Of a stretch of DNA of 40,675 nucleotides, positions 1 to 9,431 are shown piece by piece. The notes under the pieces are model-generated. The model saw only the letters and a program-made list of their open reading frames with translations. It was not told the origin of the DNA and searched no databases. This stretch comes from Gammaproteobacteria bacterium. Lineage in GTDB: Bacteria > Pseudomonadota > Gammaproteobacteria > Acidiferrobacterales > Sulfurifustaceae. Numbering within the stretch: the first letter of the stretch is position 1; each line of letters opens with the position of its first letter. The stretch covers positions 1 to 40,675 of the forward strand of contig JACQBD010000079.1 in assembly GCA_016194665.1 (NCBI GenBank). The letters are read 5' to 3'. The translations under genes were made by a program, and so were the position numbers.

Positions 1-885
1 GATCTCGGCGGCACCAAAACCGAAGGCGTGGTCATGGACGATGCCGGAAATATTCTTGTGCGCGAGCGCCGCCCCACGCCGCAGGCCGAAGGTTACTCGG
101 CCATCTTAAAAAATATTCACGCCTTAGTTCACGATCTCGAAGTGAAATCAGGACAGCGTGGCAACGTAGGTATCGGCACACCCGGCGCCGTTTCCACGCG
201 CACCGGTTTGCTTAAAAACTCCAACACCGTGTGTTTAAACGGCAAACCCATTCAAGACGATCTGGAAAAAATTCTGGCGCGTCCGGTGCGCATCGCCAAC
301 GACGCTAATTGTTTCGCGCTCTCCGAAGCGCGCGATGGCGCGGGACAAAACGCCGACGTGGTATTTGGCGTTATTCTCGGCACCGGCGTCGGCGGCGGAA
401 TTGTATTTCATGGCAAGCTGCACGCAGGCGTGCAACACATCGCCGGTGAATGGGGGCACAATGTTCTCGAAGCCGATGGACCGTCTTGTTATTGCGGCAA
501 ACGCGGCTGCATAGAAACTTTTCTTTCCGGGCCGGGTCTTATTTTCGACTGGCAGCAACATCACGGCAATAATACTTTCGATGTGCCGACCATCGTGGCC
601 CGCGCTGCTCAAGGCGAGACTGTGGCGGAGGCGGCGATGCAACGTTACCTAGATCGTTTTGGACGCGCTTTGGCAATGGTGATTAATATCCTCGATCCGG
701 ATGTCATCGTCCTCGGCGGCGGTATGTCGAATATTGCGCGCCTGTATACGCATGGCCGTGACCGTGTACAGCGCTACGTCTTTAACGATGAGCTGCGCAC
801 ACAAATTGTACCGAACCGGCACGGCGACAGCTCCGGTGTGCGCGGCGCGGCGCAACTTTGGATGCCCGACGAGGCATCGCGCTAG
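1..885 (+). CDS. ROK-family sugar kinase, 5' end outside window
   Basis: Probable ATP-dependent cytoplasmic hexose kinase (fructokinase, glucokinase or N-acetylglucosamine kinase type). The frame is open from base 1 and begins with DLGGTK, the ROK phosphate-binding loop, so only about 5-10 N-terminal residues should be missing; the track start at base 28 is internal. Further family marks are GIGTPGAVS, NDANCFALSE, the GTGVGGGIV glycine loop, and the zinc-binding ROK signature with Cys-x-Cys-Gly-x-x-Gly-Cys (CYCGKRGC) preceded by GHN. About 294 residues are visible, normal for the family. Substrate cannot be decided from sequence; the length and the GHNVLE context resemble the Mak/NagK branch. 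It ends 45 bases before the next gene. Confidence 0.9.
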   Translation, partial: DLGGTKTEGVVMDDAGNILVRERRPTPQAEGYSAILKNIHALVHDLEVKSGQRGNVGIGTPGAVSTRTGLLKNSNTVCLNGKPIQDDLEKILARPVRIANDANCFALSEARDGAGQNADVVFGVILGTGVGGGIVFHGKLHAGVQHIAGEWGHNVLEADGPSCYCGKRGCIETFLSGPGLIFDWQQHHGNNTFDVPTIVARAAQGETVAEAAMQRYLDRFGRALAMVINILDPDVIVLGGGMSNIARLYTHGRDRVQRYVFNDELRTQIVPNRHGDSSGVRGAAQLWMPDEASR

Positions 886-930
886 CTGGGTTATACTGCC
901 ATCCGCTCAGATGATTTTAGGGAGAACAAA

Positions 931-1419
931 ATGAAACGCGCCACTTTATTATTTTTTATGTTCGGATTTGTTGTCGCCGTGTTACAGCCAGCGACGGCGG
1001 CTGATTCTAAACATCTTACACTCTATACGACAAAAAACGATTTCGATTCCGTTAAACAAGACCTTGAAATCGCTATCACCGGCCGCGGTTTGGTCGTGGA
1101 TCACACCTCGCATATCAGTGAAATGCTGGAACGCACCGGCAAAGATCTCGGCATCGCCGCCAAACCTATTTATGGCAAAGCCGAATCGCTGCAATTTTGT
1201 TCCGCCGTGGTTTCGCGCCACACCATGGAAGCCGATCCTTCGAATATTGTTTTCTGCCCCTACATCATCGTGATTTACACTTTGCCGTCGGACCCCAAAA
1301 AAGTTTACGTCGGTTATCGTGAACCGCTTCCAGCCGGCTCCCCGGCTTCGCGCAAAGCCTTAGGTGAAGTTAAAACTTTGCTCGATGGAATTGTGCGCGA
1401 AGCGCTCGGCATGCCTTAA
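931..1419 (+). CDS. secreted DUF302-family protein
   Basis: 162-residue protein with an N-terminal signal peptide (Lys-Arg, then a hydrophobic stretch to about residue 23, cut near ATAADS). The mature part (about 30-160) has the DUF302 pattern: a 'TKNDFDSVKQDLEIAITGRG' opening, a central block with a single Cys (QFCSAV) and the hydrophobic FCPYIIVIYTL strand. DUF302 has no settled biochemical role. The start is supported by AGGGAGAA eight or so bases before ATG, and a TATACT -10-like hexamer lies at 892-897. It is followed by a small secreted protein and a SoxB/UshA-like hydrolase on the same strand, so it may belong to one envelope gene group. Confidence 0.75.
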   Translation: MKRATLLFFMFGFVVAVLQPATAADSKHLTLYTTKNDFDSVKQDLEIAITGRGLVVDHTSHISEMLERTGKDLGIAAKPIYGKAESLQFCSAVVSRHTMEADPSNIVFCPYIIVIYTLPSDPKKVYVGYREPLPAGSPASRKALGEVKTLLDGIVREALGMP

Positions 1420-1568
1420 ATTGTTTCCGTGTTGTTCATTCCATCGCAATACTTTGTAACAACTTGCCATACTCCGTCGCACGATGGAAATCAGGCGGAT
1501 ACATCTTGATGACATAATCTTCGTGTTGAATGCACAGCAGCATTTTTAATTTAACACGGAGATTAATC

Positions 1569-1841
1569 ATGAAAAAATTCCTCAGCGCAACACTCGGATT
1601 TACCGTGCTCATTATGCAGGCGGTCAATCCGACCTCGGCGGATAATAACGCAAACACGACAGAGAGCATGAGCGCAGAACAGAAACAGGCCATGCGCGCT
1701 CAGATGCAACAAAAACAGGCGGAGTGGCAAACTTTGTCTCCGGAACAAAAACAAGCCAAACGCAAGACTATGCGCGAACGCATGCAGGCTATGCGAAACA
1801 TGCAAGGCGCTGCGTCTCAGCGCCAACCGTCAAATAAATAA
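1569..1841 (+). CDS. small secreted Gln/Lys/Met-rich protein
   Basis: 90-residue protein of unknown function. The track ORF starts at 1530, but ATG 1569 is preferred: it begins a clean signal peptide (MKKFLSATLG, cut near TSADN) and has GGAG a few bases upstream. The mature 65 residues are charged and helical, with repeated 'SAEQKQAMR' / 'SPEQKQAKR' blocks rich in Gln, Lys, Arg and Met and no cysteine. This resembles small Spy/CpxP-like periplasmic proteins in style, but the LTxxQ signature is not clear, so no function is assigned. It sits 24 bases before the SoxB/UshA-like gene. Confidence 0.65.
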   Translation: MKKFLSATLGFTVLIMQAVNPTSADNNANTTESMSAEQKQAMRAQMQQKQAEWQTLSPEQKQAKRKTMRERMQAMRNMQGAASQRQPSNK

Positions 1842-1865
1842 CTCTCATCTATAATTTTCTAGGCA

Positions 1866-3725
1866 ATGCGGGTGTCCCAAGATCATGTGAATAGTTTGCA
1901 GCGATGGTTAATCGCGGCTTGGCTATTGGCATGCAGCAGCGCGAGTTACAGCGAAACCAATACTCCTAGCGTGACGGCGCCGACCGAACCCGTCACCATC
2001 ACACTAATTCATTACAACGATTTGCATGCGCATCTCACCGCGCATGCCGATCGTGTGCCGGACGCCAAGCTCGGCGAATATGCGACGAATACAAAACTGG
2101 TGGAACGCGGAGGGTTGGCGCGTATCGCGACTCTTATTAAACGCCTGCGTGCCGAGAATCCGAATTCGGTGCTCATGAACATCGGCGATACATTTCATGG
2201 CGGCGTTGAAGCATTGTTCACTTTAGGCAACGCCGTCGTCGATCCGGTCAACGCTCTCGGTATCGATATCGGCGTGCCGGGGAATTGGGATTACGCCTAT
2301 GGTCCGTTGGTGACACGTTTGCGCTACGCCTCGCTCATGCCAGCCGAACAAAGAATGTTGGGCATGGCCTCCGACATGATGATGTCGACGATGTCCATCA
2401 AACGTCCCAATTATCAGAATCTTGCCGCCAATGTCAGCTACACCATGCCCTTCTTCAAAGCCGGCAAACCATTCTTACCGGCAACGTGGATGACGCAGCG
2501 CGCCGGCATCAAACTAGGTTTCATCGGCCTCAGCTCCGATATCGTGCCGCAGATGTCGCCGACGCTGGCCATGGGCTTGGCTTTCCTACAAGGCGAGGAC
2601 AATTATAAAAAACTCGTGACCCAACATGCGCAAGCTTTGCGCGCGCAAGGTGCACAACTTGTTTTCGTCATGAGCGAACTTGGCATACACAAAGACAAGC
2701 GCCTCGCCGATTTGTTGGCGCCGGGATTGGTGAATGTTTTTTTCTCCGCACACACGCATGAAGCTACTTTTACTCCGCTGGTTTCCGCGAGCGGCGCTTT
2801 GGTGGTGGAAGCCGGCAATGACGGTTATGTCGGGCGCATGAACGTTACGTTAAAATCAAAACAAACGCCGAGTTTTAACTGGCTGCTGTTGCCGGTGGAT
2901 AACCGCCTGCCGGAAAATCCGGCGATGAAAACTTTGGTGGATACCGCACGTGCACCATTTCTCGCGCCGCATCCCAACATCAAGCTGCCGATGCCCTACG
3001 CCGACGTCACGCTGACACAAGCCATTACTACCGTCGTCGGTCATAGCAAGGGCGCGCTCGACCGACGTCAAGCTTTGGAAAATACTTTCAATCGCGTATT
3101 CGCCGACGCTCTGCGTCAACGCGCCGATACACAATTGGCAATGACACCGGGTTTCCGCTTCGACAGCATAATTGGCGCGCAGGGTGAATTGTTTGAAGAC
3201 GATACCGTCGCCAACGGCGCGATTACGCTCGAAGACGTTTATCGTTTTTTCCCCGTGGTCTATTCATTGGCCACGGCGGAAGTTTCCGGTGAGCGGCTCT
3301 TGCACATCGCCGAACAAAGCTTAACCCAGGTTTATTCCAAAAATGCTTTTAAGCAGAGCGGCGGATGGTTTGAAGGATTTTCAGGGTTAGGATTAAAAAT
3401 AAATATTGCCGGCAATGATAACGCACGCATTAAAGATGCGTGGCTGACGGACGATCAAGCACCGATCGATGCGCAAAGCATTTACACCATCGCCGGCTGT
3501 CAACGTCCTGATGACGGCGCCGGTGTGTTATGCAGCTATAGCGGCTTTAATAAAGTGCAGGCGCTAATCAACCCGGCCACGGGCAAGGCTTGGAACGTAG
3601 CGGATTTATTTATCGACGTCTTAGCCACAGCTCCGTTGGCGGCGGCGGGCAAAAACCGCTTCACGGAACTCAGCCAAACGCCGGTTTGGCCGCAAGCGCC
3701 ATTCGTACAACCGCTCTGGCAATAA
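1866..3725 (+). CDS. secreted SoxB/UshA-like metallohydrolase (copy A)
   Basis: 619-residue periplasmic protein of the calcineurin-like 5'-nucleotidase/SoxB superfamily. After a signal peptide (about 11-28) come the metallophosphoesterase domain (about 43-330) and a 5'-nucleotidase C-terminal domain (about 380-590). Metal-site motifs: NDLH (Asp52, His54), GDT (Asp108), GNWDY (Asn140) and HTH (His296, His298). In nucleotidases the Asn is followed by a catalytic His; here it is Trp, a feature I associate with SoxB. The usual SHLG His is Glu271 (SELG). A second copy lies at 21398. The start has a weak ribosome site (AGG only two bases from ATG) and TATAAT lies at 1850-1855, so GTG 1887 is a possible alternative. 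Substrate unknown: nucleotide or a sulfur ester are both possible. Confidence 0.8.
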   Translation: MRVSQDHVNSLQRWLIAAWLLACSSASYSETNTPSVTAPTEPVTITLIHYNDLHAHLTAHADRVPDAKLGEYATNTKLVERGGLARIATLIKRLRAENPNSVLMNIGDTFHGGVEALFTLGNAVVDPVNALGIDIGVPGNWDYAYGPLVTRLRYASLMPAEQRMLGMASDMMMSTMSIKRPNYQNLAANVSYTMPFFKAGKPFLPATWMTQRAGIKLGFIGLSSDIVPQMSPTLAMGLAFLQGEDNYKKLVTQHAQALRAQGAQLVFVMSELGIHKDKRLADLLAPGLVNVFFSAHTHEATFTPLVSASGALVVEAGNDGYVGRMNVTLKSKQTPSFNWLLLPVDNRLPENPAMKTLVDTARAPFLAPHPNIKLPMPYADVTLTQAITTVVGHSKGALDRRQALENTFNRVFADALRQRADTQLAMTPGFRFDSIIGAQGELFEDDTVANGAITLEDVYRFFPVVYSLATAEVSGERLLHIAEQSLTQVYSKNAFKQSGGWFEGFSGLGLKINIAGNDNARIKDAWLTDDQAPIDAQSIYTIAGCQRPDDGAGVLCSYSGFNKVQALINPATGKAWNVADLFIDVLATAPLAAAGKNRFTELSQTPVWPQAPFVQPLWQ

Positions 3726-3798
3726 AATATTCAAATAAAATTTCACCCTTTTCCTGGTTTGGTCTGCCGGCGTTTCTTTTCTAAGATCGAATCAAGGG

Positions 3799-3804
3799 TA
3801 TACT
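3799..3804 (+). promoter_or_regulatory. -10-like hexamer upstream of proS
   Basis: TATACT lies 28 bases before the proS start. No convincing TTGACA-like -35 is visible at the correct distance, so this is a partial match only. Confidence 0.35.
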
Positions 3805-3831
3805 ACGCGCGCGAATCATAACGAGGTGTCC

Positions 3832-5553
3832 ATGCGCGTATCCCGATTTTTACTTTCCACCGTCCGCGAAACCCCGGCGGAAGCCGAAACCATCAGCCAT
3901 CAATTGATGTTGCGCGCCGGCATGATCCGCAAATTGGCCGCCGGTATTTACACCTGGCTGCCTTTGGGTCTGCGGGTGTTGCGCAAGGTGGAAAAAATCG
4001 TGCGCGAGGAAATGAACCGCGCCGGCGCGCAAGAAGTGCTGATGCCGGCGATACAACCGGCGGAATTGTGGCAGGAATCCGGCCGTTGGGATCAGTACGG
4101 TCCGGAGTTGCTGCGCTTAACCGATCGGCACAAACGCGATTTCTGTTTCGGGCCGACGCACGAAGAAGTCATCACCGATCTGATTCGCCGCGAAATCAAA
4201 AGCTACCGGCAGTTGCCGGCGAATTTTTATCAAATCCAAATGAAATTCCGCGATGAAATTCGACCGCGCTTCGGCGTGATGCGCGCGCGGGAATTTCTGA
4301 TGAAGGACGCCTACTCGTTTCATATCGACGCGGCCTCCTTGGAAGAAACGTATCAGCAAATGCACGCCGCGTATTCGCAAATTTTTCAGCGCGTGGGTTT
4401 GGAGTTTCGGCCGGTGGCCGCCGACACCGGCAGCATCGGCGGCAGCAAGTCGCACGAGTTTCATGTGCTGGCCGATTCCGGCGAAGACGCCATCGCGATT
4501 TGTTCGAAATGCCAGTACGCCGCCAACGTCGAACTGGCGCAAGCGCTGCCGCCGATGGGCAAGCGCGCCGCGCCGGGCAAGCCGATGCAAACGCTGGACA
4601 CGCCGGGACAACACAGCATCGAGCAAGTCAGTAAATTCCTGAAAGTGGATCCAAAACAAACGCTGAAGACCTTGCTGGTCAAAGGCACCGGCGGCGTGAT
4701 TGCGCTGGTGCTGCGCGGCGATCACGAATTAAACGAAATCAAAGCCGCGAAACTGCCGCAAGTCGTCAAGCCATTGGTGTTCGTGACGCCGGGCGAAGTC
4801 GAGTTGGCGGCCGGCTGCGAACCGGGCTCGATCGGACCGGTGGGCTTAAAAATTCCGGTGATCGCGGATGAATCCGCGGCGCGCCTAGCCGATTTTGTTT
4901 GCGGCGCGAATGTCTCCGGCAAACATTTAATAAATGTAAATTGGGGCCGCGACGCCGCCGAACCCATCGTCATGGATATTCGTAAAGTGGTCGACGGCGA
5001 TCCGTGCCCGGATGCAAGCGCGAGTCAATGCAGCGGCGTGCTGTCCATCCGCCGTGGTATCGAAGTCGGACATATCTTTCAGCTCGGCACCAAATACAGC
5101 GAAGCCATGCAAGCCACGGTGTTGGACGAAGCCGGTCAAAACGTCGTCATGCCCATGGGCTGTTATGGCATTGGCGTGTCGCGCGTGGTGGCCGCCGCGA
5201 TCGAACAAAATCACGATACCAACGGCATCCTCTGGCCCGATAGCATCGCGCCGTTTCACTTGGCGTTGGTGCCGATCGGCTATCGCAAATCCGCCGCGGT
5301 GCGCGAGACGATCGATCGACTTTATGCTGAATTAACGCAAGCCGGTTTCGAGGTTCTACTCGATGATCGCGACGAACGCCCCGGCGTCATCTTTGCGGAC
5401 ATGGATTTGACTGGCATCCCGCATCGTTTGGTGCTGGGTGAAAAAGGCTTGGCGAAAGGCATGATTGAATACAAAGGCCGGCGCGATAAACAAGTGCGTG
5501 AACTGCCGCTGGAAAAAATTCTCGAAACGATGCGCGAAAATATAAAACTTTAA
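3832..5553 (+). CDS. proS: prolyl-tRNA synthetase, bacterial type with editing insertion
   Basis: Charges tRNA-Pro with proline in the cytoplasm. About 573 residues, typical of the ProS type with an INS editing domain. Class II motifs are clear: [18 protein letters not shown] near the start, [36 protein letters not shown] (motif 2 region) and the GCYGIGVSR motif 3. The editing insertion occupies about 225-400 (KTLLVKG...[10 protein letters not shown]). The anticodon-binding domain follows from about 470. ATG 3832 is chosen over the track's GTG 3826 because [19 protein letters not shown] lines up with the E. coli N-terminus and CGAGG is correctly spaced. Confidence 0.97.
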   Translation: MRVSRFLLSTVRETPAEAETISHQLMLRAGMIRKLAAGIYTWLPLGLRVLRKVEKIVREEMNRAGAQEVLMPAIQPAELWQESGRWDQYGPELLRLTDRHKRDFCFGPTHEEVITDLIRREIKSYRQLPANFYQIQMKFRDEIRPRFGVMRAREFLMKDAYSFHIDAASLEETYQQMHAAYSQIFQRVGLEFRPVAADTGSIGGSKSHEFHVLADSGEDAIAICSKCQYAANVELAQALPPMGKRAAPGKPMQTLDTPGQHSIEQVSKFLKVDPKQTLKTLLVKGTGGVIALVLRGDHELNEIKAAKLPQVVKPLVFVTPGEVELAAGCEPGSIGPVGLKIPVIADESAARLADFVCGANVSGKHLINVNWGRDAAEPIVMDIRKVVDGDPCPDASASQCSGVLSIRRGIEVGHIFQLGTKYSEAMQATVLDEAGQNVVMPMGCYGIGVSRVVAAAIEQNHDTNGILWPDSIAPFHLALVPIGYRKSAAVRETIDRLYAELTQAGFEVLLDDRDERPGVIFADMDLTGIPHRLVLGEKGLAKGMIEYKGRRDKQVRELPLEKILETMRENIKL

Positions 5554-5564
5554 TCAAGAACTGA

Positions 5565-6458
5565 TTACGTTTTCACCGCGGTCGAAAGCAGCAATAACCC
5601 TAGGCGATTAAACAGCGGTAGTTTTTCGACGACGCGCGAATAAAATTTTCCCAGTCGCTGGAATCGCCCGAGGTAAGGCAAGGAAACGCAAATAGAATTA
5701 AGCGTGGCGTTCGGGAAATACGCGGTCAATTCTTGTTTTAAACTCGCCGGCGTAAACGTCTGATAAAAAATTCCATTCTTATACCGATCGGCGGTGGGCA
5801 AACGTTTAAGCACGCGCCGCAAATGTTGATGATGCGCGCTCAAAACATATTTACCCTGCGGCTTAAGCGCTGTATGCACCACTTGAGTGGAAGTCAGGCG
5901 AATCGCGCGCGTGGGCAAATTGGAATAAAGCGTGGACAACGCCGCATCGAAACTGGCGGGCCGCAGCTGTAATTGATTTACGTCGGCACGCACGAATCCG
6001 ACATGGCATTGATCGGCGGTTAGCGTTTGCGCATTGACGCGCAGTGATTCCGCCGAAAAATCCAGCGCCAGCACTTTATCGAAACGCCGCACCAGCTCGC
6101 GCGTAAAACGTCCCGTACCGCAGCCCAGTTCCAATATGACGCGTCCCTGGCCGTCGCCGAGACAGGCTAAGGTCGCTTCAATCTCCCTGGCGTCCTCTAC
6201 TCCCAGGGAAGGAACGGACGCGGAGGTCTTGGCTTTGGCATCGCGTACCTGCATCTCCAGTTGACTGCGCGTATCTTCAAGCGACGTGGTCGCCAGTAAA
6301 TCGAGTATTCCTTGCTGAATTTGATAACGCCGGCCGCAAGTGCTGCAACGGACTTGTCCATCCGTTATAAATTCGGCGTCGCTCGCGCCGTCCACCGACA
6401 ACGCGCCGGCATCGCTGCTGCATCGAACGTAATGGAGCAGTTCTATTGGAAATGGCAT
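5565..6458 (-). CDS. SAM-dependent methyltransferase with Trm112-like N-terminal domain
   Basis: 297-residue cytoplasmic protein. Residues 1-50 form a Trm112-type zinc-ribbon-like segment (a Cys early on, then CSTCGRRYQIQQGILDLL). A class I methyltransferase fold follows at about 100-220, with motif I VILELGCGTGRFTREL and an acidic residue after the next strand (VLALDFS). The substrate is not evident; free-standing relatives with this architecture are usually annotated as ubiE/COQ5-like. It is 30 bases downstream of relA on the same strand, so it may be co-transcribed. It converges on proS, with only 11 bases between the two stop codons. Confidence 0.8.
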   Translation of the reverse strand: MPFPIELLHYVRCSSDAGALSVDGASDAEFITDGQVRCSTCGRRYQIQQGILDLLATTSLEDTRSQLEMQVRDAKAKTSASVPSLGVEDAREIEATLACLGDGQGRVILELGCGTGRFTRELVRRFDKVLALDFSAESLRVNAQTLTADQCHVGFVRADVNQLQLRPASFDAALSTLYSNLPTRAIRLTSTQVVHTALKPQGKYVLSAHHQHLRRVLKRLPTADRYKNGIFYQTFTPASLKQELTAYFPNATLNSICVSLPYLGRFQRLGKFYSRVVEKLPLFNRLGLLLLSTAVKT

Positions 6459-6488
6459 GTCACTTTCCTTGGACGAAGTTGGCTTAAT

Positions 6489-8696
6489 TTAATGCGCTTG
6501 GCGGCGCACTTGCGTGACGTTTGGAATCTGATCGAGCAGCGCCAACACCCGGCTTAAAGTTTCAATATTGCGGATTTCAAGCGTGAAAGTCATGTGTGCC
6601 ACGTTATTCTTGTCGGTCACGGTATTCACTCCGATTACATTAATTTTTTCGTTGGCCAACAAAGAAGTAATGTCGCGCAACAGGCCGCCGCGATCGTGCG
6701 CGATGACTTCGATCTTGACCGGATACACTTGATCGGTCTTATCGCCCCAGCTGACTTCGATCAGGCGCTCGTTGTGCTCATCGTGGTGACGTAAAGCGTT
6801 GATGCAATCTTGCCGATGCACGGTAACGCCCTGCCCGTGTGTAATAAAACCGACGATGGCGTCGCCCGGCACCGGATTGCAGCATTTCGCCATGCGCGTG
6901 AGCAGATTGCCTATGCCTTGAATAATGACGCCGGAAGATTTGCGCGTCGTACTCGGTGGGCGCGGGATCGCCACCGGGCGTTCGATTTTTAACGCGGTTT
7001 CGGTAAATTCTTGCACCGCTGTCATGAGCTGCCCCGGTTTAATATCGCCGCGACCGACCGCCGCCAGAAAATCTTCGGCGCGATGATATTGAAACCGTTG
7101 CGCCAGCTTTTCATAATTAATGTCGCCAATGCCGAGACGATGAAATTCGCGTTCCAGCACGCTGCGGCCTGCGGCCACGCTGGTCTCATGATTCTGCTCG
7201 CGGAACCAATGATTGACGCGGGTGCGCGCTTTCGACGTATGCAGATAGCCCAAATGCGGCGACAACCAATCGCGCGACGGTCCGCCTTCTTTCACGGTTA
7301 AAATTTCCACCCGGTCACCGGTCTTCAAGACATAAGTTAACGACACCATATGGCCGTTGGCTTTGGCCCCGCGGCAACGATGGCCGATGTCGGTGTGAAT
7401 GTGATACGCAAAATCGAGCGGCGTGGAACCGGCGGGTAAATCGACGATGTTGCCCTTGGGCGTGAACACATACACGCGTTCGCCGAACACTTCCGATTTG
7501 AATTGGTCGACGAAATCGGCGGCTTCGGCGACTTCGTCTTTCCATTCGAGCAAGCTGCGCAACCAGGCGATCTTAGCGTCGTAACTTTTGTCGGCGCGCA
7601 CGCCTTCTTTGTAGCGCCAATGCGCCGCCACGCCGAGCTCGGATTGGTCGTGCATATCGCGCGTGCGAATTTGGACCTCTACGGTTTTTCCTTCCGCACC
7701 AATCACCGCCGTATGAATCGAACGATAGCTGTTCTCCTTGGGCGTGGCGATGTAGTCATCGAATTCTCCCGGCACGTGCTGCCACAGCGAATGCACCACG
7801 CCTAAGGCGGCGTAACAATCGCGTATATCCTGCACCAGCACCCGCACCGCGCGCATGTCAAAAATTTTCTCGAAGTCTTTATCTTTCTTCTGCATCTTGC
7901 GCCAAATGCCGTAGATGTGTTTCGGTCGGCCGCTTATTTCGGCTTTAATGCCGGCCGCGATCAATTCCTGCGCGAGTTTGTCGATGAAACGAGCGATATA
8001 CGCTTCGCGATCGGCGCGTTGCTCGGCGATCAAGCCGACGATGCGCTGATATTCCACCGGTTCCAAATAACGAAACGCCAAATCCTCCAGCTCCCATTTC
8101 ATCTGCCAGATACCCAAACGATTGGCGAGCGGCGCAAAGATATCCAAGGTTTCGCGCGCGATGCGTTTTTGTTTTTCTGGCGTTAGCGATGCGAGCGTGC
8201 GCATATTGTGCAGCCGGTCGGCGAGCTTGATGAACACCACGCGCACATCTTCAGCCATGGCCAGCAACATCTTACGCAGGCTTTCGGCTTGCGCCTGATC
8301 GCGGCGCGAGCCTTCTGGGCGGCTTTGGAATTCTTGGATGACTTTCATTTTGGTGACGCCATCTACCAAACTGGCGATACGCGTGCCGAATTTTTGGCGC
8401 AGCTCATCCAGAACCACGCCGGTGTCTTCGACCACGTCGTGTAAAATCGCCGCCGCCAGGGTCTCATGATCCAATCCCAGCTCGGCGAGAATCTTGGCGA
8501 CCGCCAGCGAATGCTGAACGTAGGGCTCACCGGACGCGCGTGTTTGTCCGGCGTGCGCTTGCTGCGCTAGCAAAACCGCGCGACGCAATACTTCTTTTTC
8601 TTCTTTGGAACGCTCTGGCGTTAATGCTGCGAGCCAAGCTTCGACGTTAAGCTCAGTCGGCTTGTTGGCAGTGGCAGGATGCGTGAGTTTAGCCAT
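6489..8696 (-). CDS. relA: RelA/SpoT-family (p)ppGpp synthetase, RelA clade with intact HD motif
   Basis: 735 residues, full length. Domains in order: HD hydrolase (about 35-190), synthetase (about 225-370), TGS (about 400-460, VYVFTPKGNIVDLPAGSTPLDFAYHIH), helical and zinc-finger region (CCNPVPGDAIVGF, about 600) and ACT (about 660-730). Synthetase motif EFDDY at 311-315 is the EXDD form of RelA-type enzymes. Unlike E. coli RelA, the HD site looks complete: Arg53, His62, His86-Asp87, Glu90-Asp91 and KLADRLHNMRT with Asn164, so ppGpp hydrolysis is possible. ATG 8696 (MAKLTH) is preferred to 8714 because AAGGA lies eight bases upstream of it. Could be the only Rel enzyme or one of a RelA/SpoT pair. 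Confidence 0.93.
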   Translation of the reverse strand: MAKLTHPATANKPTELNVEAWLAALTPERSKEEKEVLRRAVLLAQQAHAGQTRASGEPYVQHSLAVAKILAELGLDHETLAAAILHDVVEDTGVVLDELRQKFGTRIASLVDGVTKMKVIQEFQSRPEGSRRDQAQAESLRKMLLAMAEDVRVVFIKLADRLHNMRTLASLTPEKQKRIARETLDIFAPLANRLGIWQMKWELEDLAFRYLEPVEYQRIVGLIAEQRADREAYIARFIDKLAQELIAAGIKAEISGRPKHIYGIWRKMQKKDKDFEKIFDMRAVRVLVQDIRDCYAALGVVHSLWQHVPGEFDDYIATPKENSYRSIHTAVIGAEGKTVEVQIRTRDMHDQSELGVAAHWRYKEGVRADKSYDAKIAWLRSLLEWKDEVAEAADFVDQFKSEVFGERVYVFTPKGNIVDLPAGSTPLDFAYHIHTDIGHRCRGAKANGHMVSLTYVLKTGDRVEILTVKEGGPSRDWLSPHLGYLHTSKARTRVNHWFREQNHETSVAAGRSVLEREFHRLGIGDINYEKLAQRFQYHRAEDFLAAVGRGDIKPGQLMTAVQEFTETALKIERPVAIPRPPSTTRKSSGVIIQGIGNLLTRMAKCCNPVPGDAIVGFITHGQGVTVHRQDCINALRHHDEHNERLIEVSWGDKTDQVYPVKIEVIAHDRGGLLRDITSLLANEKINVIGVNTVTDKNNVAHMTFTLEIRNIETLSRVLALLDQIPNVTQVRRQAH

Positions 8697-8803
8697 GCAT
8701 GAAATCCTTAGCATTTCTTGCCGGTATTAATGGGGTCGGCGCGACGAAGTTTAATGCCTATAATTCCAGTATAACCATGTCATCCGCTTCTTAGCTATTA
8801 ACC

Positions 8804-9430
8804 ATGCCAGCACCCAATGCAAAAATGACCGGGGTAAAATTTTTTTGCGCGCTGCTAGTCTTCTATTTCGCTATAGCGCTGAATCCGGCTAATGGCGCGC
8901 TGGCTACGCCATCGCCCACCGCCGCGCCCAGCGAGGTCGTCGAACCGGAGTTGCGCGCCCTCGTCAAACAAGCGGCCTTGCAAACCGACAGTTTTAACGA
9001 TCGCTTCGACGGCGAAGTGTGGTTGGCGGATATGTCGCGGCGGCTGGAAAAGCGCGTACCCGACCCGCGTTACCGCGTGGAATTATTACGTCACGTGCAT
9101 TACGAGGCGCACCGCGCCGGACTCACGCCCGAGGTGGTGTTAGCGGTAATCGACGTCGAAAGTAATTTCAATCAATACGCGATCTCGGTCGCCGGGGCGC
9201 GCGGTTTAATGCAAGTCATGCCTTTTTGGTTAAAAGAAATCGGCAAAAGCGGCGATAGTTTATTCCGCGTGCAAACCAATCTACGTCTGGGCTGCACCAT
9301 TTTGAAATTTTACTTGGACAAAGAAAAAGGCAACTTGCACGCGGCGCTCAAGCGTTACAACGGCACACGTGAACGCACGTACTCGCTGAAAGTGGATAAG
9401 GCGCTCAAAACGCGTTGGTTTCGACAGTAA
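8804..9430 (+). CDS. lytic transglycosylase, SLT domain
   Basis: 208-residue exported peptidoglycan-cleaving enzyme. A hydrophobic signal segment spans about residues 11-30. The SLT domain (about 105-200) carries the catalytic Glu in AVIDVESNFNQYAIS, followed by GARGLMQVMPFW and, near the end, ALKRYNGT, the standard Slt order. Compared with Slt70 the long superhelical region is missing, so it belongs to the short MltE/Slt-like class. No good Shine-Dalgarno site precedes ATG 8804; ATG 8825 would give a tighter signal peptide. TATAAT at 8759-8764 may be its -10. It is divergent from relA. Confidence 0.88.
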   Translation: MPAPNAKMTGVKFFCALLVFYFAIALNPANGALATPSPTAAPSEVVEPELRALVKQAALQTDSFNDRFDGEVWLADMSRRLEKRVPDPRYRVELLRHVHYEAHRAGLTPEVVLAVIDVESNFNQYAISVAGARGLMQVMPFWLKEIGKSGDSLFRVQTNLRLGCTILKFYLDKEKGNLHAALKRYNGTRERTYSLKVDKALKTRWFRQ

Positions 9431-9431
9431 T

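Noticed and set aside
1436-1693. Minus-strand ORF whose last 35 residues (MLLCIQHEDYVIKMYPPDFH...) lie in the gap before the small secreted gene
   Set aside because: It reads like protein, but most of the ORF is antisense to the 1569 gene and no ribosome site precedes the inner start. Could be a remnant; not supported as a gene.
4117-4725. 202-residue minus ORF inside proS
   Set aside because: Shadow of a certain gene; His/Arg-rich composition typical of antisense frames.
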